DNA from: Nocardioides bizhenqiangii
GTDB taxonomy: Bacteria > Actinomycetota > Actinomycetes > Propionibacteriales > Nocardioidaceae
Direction: 5' to 3'
NCBI RefSeq assembly: GCF_034661235.1
Contig: NZ_CP141059.1
Coordinates: forward strand, 1,859,501-1,923,500
Length of the DNA: 64,000 nucleotides
Numbering within the stretch: the stretch's first letter is position 1; each line of letters begins with the position of its first letter. Positions 55,084-62,854 of this stretch are shown here, piece after piece. The position numbers and the translations under genes are program-made. The notes under the pieces are model-generated. The model was not told where the DNA came from, did not search any database, and worked only from the letters and a program-made list of their open reading frames with translations.

Positions 55084-55974
55084 GTGATCGAGCTCCGCCA
55101 CCTCGCCGCCCTGGACGCGGTGGTCGCCGAGGGTACGTTCGGCCGGGCCGCAACCCGCCTGGGGTACACGCAGTCCACGCTCAGTCAGCAGATCGCAGCG
55201 CTGGAGCGGTCCGTCGGCGGCGCCGTCTTCGACCGCCCCGGCGGGCCGCGGCCAGTGCGGATCACCCCACTCGGGCGCGTCGTGCTGGAGCACGCTCAGG
55301 GGATGCTCCGCTCCGCGGCCGACGCCGACGAGGCGATCGCTCGGTTCCACGCCGGCGGCGGCAGGGTCGACATCGGCACCTTCCAGACCGTCACCAACGT
55401 CGTGCTGCCGCCGGTGGTCGCCGCCGCCCGGGCCGAGCACCCCGACTGCGACATCCGGCTGGTCGAGGACGAGTCCGAGGAGCCGTCCCTGACCGGGCTC
55501 GACCTGATGTTCTTCGACGGCCCGGGAGGCCCGGATCTCGATCGGGTCCGACTGCTCGCCGACGAGCACGTCCTGGTCGCGCCGCGCTCGCTGTTCCGTC
55601 GCGGCCCGGTCGCAGTGGAGCGGCTCGACGGCGCCCCGATGATCGGGCTGCCGCGGATCTGCGACCAGCGGCGGGTCGAGGACAGGTTGGCCGAGCTGGG
55701 TGTCCGCCCTCGTTTCGTGTTCCGGACGGCCGACAACCAGGCAGTCGTCTCGATGGTGCGGGGCGGGCTCGGGTGCGCGGTCCTCCCGGTACTGGCGACG
55801 AGATCGGTCGGGAGGGACGAGGAGGTGGTCCTGCACAAGATCCGACCGGCCCTGCCGCCACGCGAGATCTACCTGCTCTGGCAGGGCACCCTGTCGCCGC
55901 TGGCCGCCCGCGTGCGCGACCTCAGCATCGACGCCAGCCGAGCGCTGACGTCCTCGGGCGCGTGCCGGCTGTGA
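55084..55974 (+). CDS. LysR-family transcriptional regulator
   Basis: The 296-residue protein has an N-terminal winged helix-turn-helix (IELRHLAALDAVVAEGTFG, RLGYTQSTLSQQIAALERSV) and a periplasmic-binding-like effector domain from about 90. The GTG at 55084 is chosen over the ATG at 55078: it yields the usual VIELRHL start and lies 7 bases after the TACGAT box, whereas the ATG would lie upstream of the transcript. It likely controls the divergent hydrolase-LLM pair. Confidence 0.9.
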   Translation: MIELRHLAALDAVVAEGTFGRAATRLGYTQSTLSQQIAALERSVGGAVFDRPGGPRPVRITPLGRVVLEHAQGMLRSAADADEAIARFHAGGGRVDIGTFQTVTNVVLPPVVAAARAEHPDCDIRLVEDESEEPSLTGLDLMFFDGPGGPDLDRVRLLADEHVLVAPRSLFRRGPVAVERLDGAPMIGLPRICDQRRVEDRLAELGVRPRFVFRTADNQAVVSMVRGGLGCAVLPVLATRSVGRDEEVVLHKIRPALPPREIYLLWQGTLSPLAARVRDLSIDASRALTSSGACRL

Positions 55975-55977
55975 CGG

Positions 55978-57162
55978 TCAGCGGACCGGCCGGACCCGCA
56001 GGATCCGGTCGTCGCCGCCGCCGTTCGACGTCGTGACGAGCAGCGATCCGCGATAAGCGGTCACGCCGCGCAACCGGCCGGGGTTGCGGAGGCGTTCGGG
56101 CGCCCGGGTCCACCGCAGGTCGCCGCTGGCGTCGAACTTGACGAACATCAGCCGTTCGCCGGCGAGGCACGCAACCGCGAGCGTGCCGGCGTACGAACCC
56201 CAGCCCCGCCCGCTGACGAAGGCGGCGCCTGACGTCGCGATCGTGGGATTGCCGGACCGCCACTTGGCGCTCCACTGCCGCCCGGGCAGGGAGTGGTCGG
56301 TCATCGGCACCGACTCGTCGTAGCCGGGGACCGGGTTCCAGCCGAAGTTGCGGCCGCGGCCGAGCTTGTTGATCTCGTCGTCGCGGAAGCTCCCGTGCTC
56401 GACCGACCACAGGCTGCCGTCGCGTCGCTGGGCGAGGCCCTGCACGTTGCGGTGGCCGTAGGTGTAGATGTAGCGCTTCCTGCCGTCCGCGCCTGCCCAC
56501 GGGTTCGTCGGCCACGGCCGTCCGGTTGCAGGGTCGAGGCGCAGCGTCTTGCCGCCGAACGAACGCAGGCTCTGCGGGTTCCTGCCGACGGCGGCGTCAC
56601 CCGTGCCGACGAGGAGCGCGCCGTTGCGGGCGATGAGCAGCCGGCATCCGCCATGCCGGCCGGAGGTGGTCGGCAGGCCCTTGAGCAGCACGTCAGGACG
56701 GCCGACCGCGGTGAGGCCGGGATCCAGCTTCCATCCGATCACCCGGATGTCGTGCCTGCCGCCCGGCAGCTTCCAGCCCTGACAGGTGTAGATCCGCCGG
56801 TTCTCGGCGAAGTCGGGATCGACCGCAAGACCCATCAGCCCGGTCTCGCCGGACACCCACACCCGCCGGCTGGGGAACGCGACCCGGCGCTTGTCGCCGT
56901 CGGCCTGGATCAGCGTGAGGTTTGCTCGGTCGCGTTGGGTGAACAGCAGCCGACCGTTGCCCACGGGGCGCACGTCCCACGGGTGGTCGAGGTCGTTGGC
57001 GACCGTCGTCACCCGCAACGCGGGCGCGGCACGGCGCGGGCTGTCGTCGTAGCCGGCATCCCGGTCGCGGATCGGCGATGCGGGCGACCCGGACGCCGGG
57101 GAGGACGCGAGGGTGGTGAGCAGAAGGGCCAGGGCGGCGAGGGGGGCACCGAGTTTGCGCAT
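55978..57162 (-). CDS. PQQ-type sugar (glucose/sorbosone) dehydrogenase, secreted
   Basis: The 394-residue protein has a signal peptide (MRKLGAPLAALALLLTTLAS), then a six-bladed propeller with LDHPWDVRPVGNGRLLFTQR, GETGLMGLAVDPDF and DDEINKLGRGRNFGWNPVPG, matching the GSDH family. It oxidises sugars outside the cell, if PQQ and calcium are available. TAGGTT ends 7 bases before the ATG at 57162. The longer upstream frame is an artefact opposite panB. It is convergent to the LysR gene, three bases apart. Confidence 0.9.
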   Translation of the reverse strand: MRKLGAPLAALALLLTTLASSPASGSPASPIRDRDAGYDDSPRRAAPALRVTTVANDLDHPWDVRPVGNGRLLFTQRDRANLTLIQADGDKRRVAFPSRRVWVSGETGLMGLAVDPDFAENRRIYTCQGWKLPGGRHDIRVIGWKLDPGLTAVGRPDVLLKGLPTTSGRHGGCRLLIARNGALLVGTGDAAVGRNPQSLRSFGGKTLRLDPATGRPWPTNPWAGADGRKRYIYTYGHRNVQGLAQRRDGSLWSVEHGSFRDDEINKLGRGRNFGWNPVPGYDESVPMTDHSLPGRQWSAKWRSGNPTIATSGAAFVSGRGWGSYAGTLAVACLAGERLMFVKFDASGDLRWTRAPERLRNPGRLRGVTAYRGSLLVTTSNGGGDDRILRVRPVR

Positions 57163-57202
57163 GGCCACCAACCTAACGCCGTGCGTCGCGGGCCGTCCAA
57201 GG

Positions 57203-57242
57203 GTGTCGAAGCGTGTCGAAGGCCGTCGATCGGGTGTCGAAG
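57203..57242. repeat. Three GTGTCGAAG direct repeats
   Basis: GTGTCGAAG occurs at 57203-57211, 57213-57221 and 57234-57242. It sits in the gap between panB and the sugar dehydrogenase, 40-80 bases upstream of the latter's promoter. A possible iterated regulator site or a fragment of a dispersed repeat. Confidence 0.4.
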
Positions 57243-57250
57243 GGCCAGGG

Positions 57251-58078
57251 TCAGAACGTGTGCTCCGGTCCGGGGAACTCGCCGGTCTTGACCTCGGAGT
57301 CGTAGGCGCGGGCGGCGTCGAGCAGGACCGACCGGACGTCGGCGTACTGCTTGACGAAGCGCGGCATCCGCCCGGTGCGCAGGCCGAACGCGTCCTGCCA
57401 CACCAGCACCTGGCCGTCGCACTCCTTGCCGGCGCCGATGCCGATCGTCGGGATCTGCAGCTTTCGCGTGACCTGGGCGGCGACGTCGCCGGGGACCATC
57501 TCCATGACGACGGCGAAGGCCCCCGCCTCCTGGACCGCCTCGGCGTCGCGCAGCACCCGTTCCGCCGTGTCGCCGCGACCTTGCACCCGGTAGCCGCCGA
57601 GCGCGTGCTCCGACTGCGGGGTGAAACCGATGTGCGCCATGACCGGGATGCCACCACGGGTCATCCGCTCGATCTGCGGGGCCATCTCGACCCCGCCCTC
57701 GAGCTTCACGCAGTGCGCGCGGCCCTCCTTCATGAACCGGACGGCCGTGAGGTAGCCCTGCTCTGGCGACGCCTGGTAGGACCCGAAGGGCAGGTCGCCG
57801 ACGACCATCGCCCGCTCGACCGCGCCGCTGACTGCGCGCGTGAGCGGGATCAGCTCGTCGACGGTCACCGGCAGCGACGTGGCGTTGCCGAGGACGTTGT
57901 TGGAGGCGCTGTCGCCGACGAGCAGGATCTCGATGCCTGCCTCGTCGAAGACCTGCGCGGTGAGCATGTCGTAGGACGTCAGCATGGAGAAGCGCTCGCC
58001 GCGCTCCTTCATCTCACGCAGGTGGTGCGTGCGGATCCGCTTGATCGTCGGTCCGTACGGCGCGGTTTCCTCGCTCAT
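57251..58078 (-). CDS. panB: 3-methyl-2-oxobutanoate hydroxymethyltransferase
   Basis: The 275-residue protein has [33 protein letters not shown], the magnesium and substrate motifs, [14 protein letters not shown] and [18 protein letters not shown]. It is the first enzyme of pantothenate synthesis, adding a hydroxymethyl group to 2-oxoisovalerate. The ATG at 58078 follows GGAG at 8 bases; a further in-frame ATG upstream adds residues without family similarity. Confidence 0.94.
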   Translation of the reverse strand: MSEETAPYGPTIKRIRTHHLREMKERGERFSMLTSYDMLTAQVFDEAGIEILLVGDSASNNVLGNATSLPVTVDELIPLTRAVSGAVERAMVVGDLPFGSYQASPEQGYLTAVRFMKEGRAHCVKLEGGVEMAPQIERMTRGGIPVMAHIGFTPQSEHALGGYRVQGRGDTAERVLRDAEAVQEAGAFAVVMEMVPGDVAAQVTRKLQIPTIGIGAGKECDGQVLVWQDAFGLRTGRMPRFVKQYADVRSVLLDAARAYDSEVKTGEFPGPEHTF

Positions 58079-58199
58079 CGTCGAGCTCCGTCTCCTCGTG
58101 ACTCGCGGCCCTGGTGAAGGGTCCACGTTCCTGGATGGACGAACACGAGGCTAGCCCCGGAGCAGCCGGATCCGCGCTGTGTGCTGCATCACTCAGGCT

Positions 58200-58694
58200 T
58201 CAGCTGACGGCGGCCGCGTCCGCCGCCGCCTCGAGCTGGGCGATGACGATCCGGCGCATGCCGAGCATCGCCTGCGTCGCGGCCTGCGCCCGCACCGGGT
58301 CGGGGTCGGACACCAGCTCGTAGAGGCGGGTCGGGACGATCTGCCACGACAGGCCGTACCGGTCCTTGAGCCAGCCGCACACCGACTCCTCGCCGCCGTC
58401 GACCAGCGCGTCCCAGTAGTAGTCGACCTCCGTCTGGTCGCGGCAGGCCACCGAGAACGAGACGGCCTCCGAGAACGCGAACGGCGCGGACCCGCCGTTG
58501 ATGCCGCGGAAGGTCATCCCGTCGAGCGTGAACTCGCCGGCCATCACCGTCCCGGGCTTCCCGGGTCCGGCGTCGTTGTAGCGGGTGAGGTGGCCGATGG
58601 AGGAGTTCGGGAAGATCCCGGTGTAGAAGCGGGCAGCTTCCTCGAGGTTGTCGTCGAACCACAGGCAGGGCGAGATGCTGGACGCGATCGTCAT
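58200..58694 (-). CDS. VOC family protein (PhnB / glyoxalase-like)
   Basis: The 164-residue protein begins MTIASSISPCLWFDDNLEEA and has CGWLKDRYGLSWQIVPTRLYEL, the same PhnB-like VOC type as the gene at 40495. It is divergent from nadE across 61 bases. Role unknown. Confidence 0.88.
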   Translation of the reverse strand: MTIASSISPCLWFDDNLEEAARFYTGIFPNSSIGHLTRYNDAGPGKPGTVMAGEFTLDGMTFRGINGGSAPFAFSEAVSFSVACRDQTEVDYYWDALVDGGEESVCGWLKDRYGLSWQIVPTRLYELVSDPDPVRAQAATQAMLGMRRIVIAQLEAAADAAAVS

Positions 58695-58743
58695 GTCGAT
58701 GATGACCAGCCCGCAGCGTCGTACTCATCGGAAGCCCGATCCC

Positions 58744-58749
58744 TAGACT
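58744..58749 (+). promoter_or_regulatory. -10 box of the leaderless nadE gene
   Basis: TAGACT ends 6 bases before the GTG at 58756. Confidence 0.5.
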
Positions 58750-58755
58750 CCCTCC

Positions 58756-60813
58756 GTGGACTTCTACTCGGCCTATGCCCACGGCTTCGCTCGGGTCGCG
58801 GCCGGCACGGTGCCGGTCGCGCTCGCGGATCCGGCGACCAACGCGGCACGGACGCTCGAGCAGGTACGAGCGCTGCACGAGCAGGGGGTCGCGGTGGCGG
58901 TGTTCCCCGAGCTCGGGCTGACCGGCTACGCCCTCGACGACCTGTTCCTCCAGGACACGCTGCTCGAGTCCGCCCGTACGGCGATCGACGAGCTCGTCGA
59001 TGCGTCGGCCGACCTGCGCACGGTGATGGTGGTCGGGGCGCCGCTGGAGCACGGCAACCGGGTCTACAACTGTGCCGTCGTGATCCACCGCGGCCGCGTG
59101 CTCGGGGTGGCGCCGAAGTCCTACCTCCCGAACTACCGGGAGTTCTACGAACGTCGCTGGTTCGCGCCGGGCGACGACGTCCGCGGAGAGACGGTCGAGC
59201 TCGCCGGCCAGGAGGTGCCGCTGGGGCCGGACCTGATCTTCACGGCGACCGACGTCCCCGGCCTCCACCTGCACGTGGAGATCTGCGAGGACATGTGGGT
59301 CCCCGTGCCGCCGAGCGCACAGGCCGCTCTCGCCGGCGCGACCGTGCTCGCCAACCTCAGCGCCAGCCCGGTCACGGTTGGTCGCGCCGAGGGGCGGCGG
59401 CTGCTCGTCCAGTCGGCCAGCGTCCGCTGCAGCGCTGCGTACATCTACACGGCCGCCGGCCAGGGGGAGTCGACGACCGACCTCTCGTGGGACGGCCAGT
59501 CGATGGTCTACGAGTGCGGCGACCTGCTCGGAGAGAGCGAGCGGTTCCCGGACGGCCCGCGGGCGATGGTCGTCGACGTCGACCTCGACCGGCTGCGCCA
59601 GGAGCGGCTGCGACAGGGGAGCTTCGACGACAACCGGCGCGGCGTCGGTGTCGTGACCGACGACTACCGCCGGGTGGAGTTCGTGCTGGACCCGCCGACC
59701 GGTGACATCGGGCTGCTCCGCAAGGTCGACCGCTACCCGTTCGTCCCCGACGACCCCGCCCGGCTGGCGCTCGACTGCTACGAGGCCTACAACATCCAGG
59801 TCTCCGGGCTGGAGCAGCGTCTCACCTCCATCGGTCAGCCGAAGGTGGTCATCGGCGTCAGCGGCGGTCTCGACTCGACGCACGCGCTGATCGTCGCCGC
59901 CAAGGCGATGGACCGGCTCGGCCGCCCCCGCAGCGACATCCACGCGTTCACGCTGCCGGGCTTCGCGACCGGCGACACGACGAAGTCCTACGCGACCCGG
60001 CTCGCGACCGCCCTCGGCTGCACCTTCGCCGAGATCGACATCAGGCCGGCCGCCGAGCAGATGCTCAAGGACCTCGACCACCCCTACAGCGAGGGTGACG
60101 CCGTCTACGACATCACCTTCGAGAACGTGCAGGCCGGGCTGCGCACCGACTACCTCTTCCGGATCGCCAACCACCGCGGCGGCATCGTGCTCGGCACCGG
60201 CGACCTGTCCGAGCTCGCGCTCGGCTGGTGCACGTACGGCGTAGGCGACCAGATGTCGCACTACAACGTGAACGCCGGCGTCCCGAAGACGCTGATCCAG
60301 CACCTGATCCGGTGGGTGATCGACAGCAAGCAGCTGCACGGGGGCGACTACGACGACCAAGCGGATGCGGTGCTGCGCGAGATCCTCGAGCAGGAGATCA
60401 CCCCCGAGCTGATCCCGACGACCGAGGGCGTCAAGCCCCAGGCGACCGAGGACTCGGTCGGCCCCTACGCGTTGCAGGACTTCACGCTCTTCCACGTCAT
60501 CCGGCTCGGCTACACCCCGAGCAAGATCGCGTTCCTCGCGTGGCACGCGTGGAAGGACCCGGCGGCGGGGGATTGGCCACCGGGGTTCCCGGAGGAGGCG
60601 CGTACGTCGTACGACCTCGCGACCGTGCGGCGTTGGCTCGAGGTCTTCGTCAAGCGCTTCTTCGCCAGCCAATTCAAGCGCTCGGCGCTGCCCAACGGGC
60701 CGAAGGTGAGCAACGGCGGCACCATGTCGCCGCGCGGCGACTGGCGGATGCCGTCGGACGCCAGCGCGGCCGCGTGGCTGGCTGAGATCGAGGCCAACAT
60801 CCCTCGCGACTGA
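58756..60813 (+). CDS. nadE: Glutamine-dependent NAD(+) synthetase
   Basis: The 685-residue protein has an N-terminal nitrilase-type glutaminase with E52 (FPELGLTGY), K121 (APKSYLPNYREF) and C177 (EICEDMW). A C-terminal synthetase follows, with the PP-loop SGGLDST at 369-375. It makes NAD from nicotinate adenine dinucleotide using glutamine and ATP. Length matches the actinobacterial two-domain form. The GTG at 58756 follows a TAGACT box. Confidence 0.95.
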   Translation: MDFYSAYAHGFARVAAGTVPVALADPATNAARTLEQVRALHEQGVAVAVFPELGLTGYALDDLFLQDTLLESARTAIDELVDASADLRTVMVVGAPLEHGNRVYNCAVVIHRGRVLGVAPKSYLPNYREFYERRWFAPGDDVRGETVELAGQEVPLGPDLIFTATDVPGLHLHVEICEDMWVPVPPSAQAALAGATVLANLSASPVTVGRAEGRRLLVQSASVRCSAAYIYTAAGQGESTTDLSWDGQSMVYECGDLLGESERFPDGPRAMVVDVDLDRLRQERLRQGSFDDNRRGVGVVTDDYRRVEFVLDPPTGDIGLLRKVDRYPFVPDDPARLALDCYEAYNIQVSGLEQRLTSIGQPKVVIGVSGGLDSTHALIVAAKAMDRLGRPRSDIHAFTLPGFATGDTTKSYATRLATALGCTFAEIDIRPAAEQMLKDLDHPYSEGDAVYDITFENVQAGLRTDYLFRIANHRGGIVLGTGDLSELALGWCTYGVGDQMSHYNVNAGVPKTLIQHLIRWVIDSKQLHGGDYDDQADAVLREILEQEITPELIPTTEGVKPQATEDSVGPYALQDFTLFHVIRLGYTPSKIAFLAWHAWKDPAAGDWPPGFPEEARTSYDLATVRRWLEVFVKRFFASQFKRSALPNGPKVSNGGTMSPRGDWRMPSDASAAAWLAEIEANIPRD

Positions 60814-60821
60814 TCAGCCCC

Positions 60822-60827
60822 TAGGCT
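60822..60827 (+). promoter_or_regulatory. -10 box of the leaderless glutamine synthetase gene
   Basis: TAGGCT ends 6 bases before the ATG at 60834. Confidence 0.5.
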
Positions 60828-60833
60828 CTCCCC

Positions 60834-62171
60834 ATGGGCAAGCAGGAAGACTTCGTACTCCGCGCTCTCGAGGAGCGTGACGTCCGGTTCGTCCGGCTCT
60901 GGTTCACCGACGTGCTCGGCTTCCTGAAGTCGGTCGCAGTGGCGCCGGCGGAGCTCGAGGGCGCGTTCGCGGAGGGCATCGGGTTCGACGGCTCGGCGAT
61001 CGAGGGCTTCGCGCGGGTGTACGAGTCCGACATGCTGGCGAAGCCCGACCCGGCGACGTTCCAGATCCTCCCGTGGCGGGGCGAGGGACCGTCGACCGCC
61101 CGCATGTTCTGCGACATCGTGATGCCCGACGGCTCGACGTCGTACGCCGATCCCCGCAGCGTGCTCAAGCGCACGCTCGGCAAGGCAGGGGAGCAGGGCT
61201 TCACGTTCTACACGCACCCCGAGATCGAGTTCTACCTGTTCAAGGACGACCCGCAGCCGGGGGTCGAGCCGGTGCCGATCGACCGCAGCGGCTACTTCGA
61301 CCACGCCGCCCACTCCGACGGCTCCGACTTCCGCCGCGAGGCGATCACGATGCTCGAGGCGATGGGGATCTCGGTCGAGTTCAGCCACCACGAGGGCGGT
61401 CCGGGCCAGCAGGAGATCGACCTCCGCTACGCCGACGCGCTGTCCACGGCCGACAACATCATGACCTTCCGCACGGTGATCCGGGAGGTCGCGCTCGGCC
61501 AGGGCATCTGGGCGACGTTCATGCCGAAGCCGTTCACCGACCAACCGGGGTCCGGGATGCACACCCACGTCTCGCTCTTCGAGGGCGACCAGAACGCCTT
61601 CTACGAGCCAGGCGCCGAGTACCAGCTGTCGAAGATCGGCCGCCAGTTCATCGCGGGCGTGCTCCACCACGCGGGTGAGATCAGCGTCGTGACCAACCAG
61701 TGGGTCAACTCCTACAAGCGGATGATGTTCGGCGGTGAGGCTCCGTCGTACGTCTGCTGGGGCCACAACAACCGGTCCGCGATGATCCGAGTGCCGATGT
61801 ACAAGCCGCTCAAGGGCCAGTCGACCCGCATCGAGCTGCGCACCATCGACGCTGCCTGCAACCCCTACCTCGCGTTCGCGGCCGTGCTCGCGGCCGGGCT
61901 CAAGGGCATCGAGCAGGGTTACGACCTGCCGCGCGAGGCAGAGGACGACGTCTGGGCGCTGACCGAGGCCGAGCGCCGGAGCCTCGGTATCGCACCGCTG
62001 CCCAAGAACCTCAACGAGGCGATCGAGATCGCCGAGCGGTCCGAGCTGCTCGCCGAGACCCTCGGGGAGCAGGTCTTCGACTACTTCCTCCGCAACAAGC
62101 GCGCCGAGTGGGACGAGTACCGCGGCCAGGTGTCGGCGTTCGAGCGTGACCGCATGCTGCCCGTCCTGTGA
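60834..62171 (+). CDS. glnA: Glutamine synthetase, GlnA2-like type I
   Basis: The 445-residue protein has DGSAIEGFARVYESDM, the EFYLF block, HEGGPGQQEIDLRYADAL, the catalytic GSGMHTHVS and NRSAMIRVP motifs. The Tyr of the adenylylation loop (NLYDLP) is replaced in KNLNEAIEIAE. This is the shorter GSI-alpha-like form similar to mycobacterial GlnA2, so the downstream GlnE probably modifies another paralogue rather than this enzyme. Confidence 0.94.
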   Translation: MGKQEDFVLRALEERDVRFVRLWFTDVLGFLKSVAVAPAELEGAFAEGIGFDGSAIEGFARVYESDMLAKPDPATFQILPWRGEGPSTARMFCDIVMPDGSTSYADPRSVLKRTLGKAGEQGFTFYTHPEIEFYLFKDDPQPGVEPVPIDRSGYFDHAAHSDGSDFRREAITMLEAMGISVEFSHHEGGPGQQEIDLRYADALSTADNIMTFRTVIREVALGQGIWATFMPKPFTDQPGSGMHTHVSLFEGDQNAFYEPGAEYQLSKIGRQFIAGVLHHAGEISVVTNQWVNSYKRMMFGGEAPSYVCWGHNNRSAMIRVPMYKPLKGQSTRIELRTIDAACNPYLAFAAVLAAGLKGIEQGYDLPREAEDDVWALTEAERRSLGIAPLPKNLNEAIEIAERSELLAETLGEQVFDYFLRNKRAEWDEYRGQVSAFERDRMLPVL

Positions 62172-62172
62172 G

Positions 62173-62854
62173 ATGAGGGTCCTGGTCGTCCAGCACGAGG
62201 ACGGCTGCCCTCCTGCCCGGCTCGGGGTATGGCTGGTCGATGCGGGCTGCGAGCTCGACGTACGACGGCCGTACGACGGGGAGGGCTTGCCCGGTGGCCT
62301 CTCCAGCCACGATGCGATGGTCGTGCTCGGCGGCGAGATGGGCGCCGACGACGATGCCGTGCATCCGTGGCTGACCCCGACGAAGGAGCTGCTGCGCCAG
62401 GCGGCCCGCGACGCCGTGCCGACGCTCGGAGTCTGCCTCGGCCACCAGCTGGCCGCCGTCGCCCTCGGTGGGCCGGAGCGCCCGCGGCCGCCAGATCGGC
62501 GTACTGGAGGTGGGGTGGACCGGTGCGGCCGCCACCGACCCGCTCGTGGCGAGCCTCGCCACGCCCCGCCGAGCTATCCAGTGGAACGAGGACCTGGTGC
62601 TCGATCCGCCTCCCGGAGCAGTGCTGCTGGCTGCGACGGCGCTCGGCGAGATCCAGGCGATGCGATTCGCTCCGACGGTGTGGGGCGTTCAGTGGCACCC
62701 CGAGGCAACGCTGGAGATGATCAAGAGCTGGGCGGCGAACGAACCCGGCCCACGCGCGGACGCGGGACTGATCGCAGTCCGGGATGCCGAGGCCGAGCTC
62801 GAGCTGTCGTGGCGCGATCTGGGCAAGGCGTTCGCCGCTACCGTGACCGCATGA
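62173..62854 (+). pseudogene. Type 1 glutamine amidotransferase, frameshifted
   Basis: The first 98 or so codons from ATG 62173 give a normal start (MRVLVVQHEDGCP, VVLGGEMGADDD) and the Cys nucleophile in GVCLGHQLAAVALGG. After about 62470 the expected sequence (SARGRQIGVLEVGW ... WGVQWHPEAT, with the His-Glu pair) continues in the +1 frame to a stop at 62854. One extra base (or two missing) explains this. Frame 1 stays open without a stop into glnE. The cause could be a sequencing error, a real mutation or programmed shifting. It overlaps glnE as ATGA. Confidence 0.85.

Noticed and set aside
55978..57657. Extended sugar dehydrogenase frame upstream of 57162
   Set aside because: The extra part lies over panB, has no signal peptide and no family similarity; a signal peptide and -10 box mark 57162.
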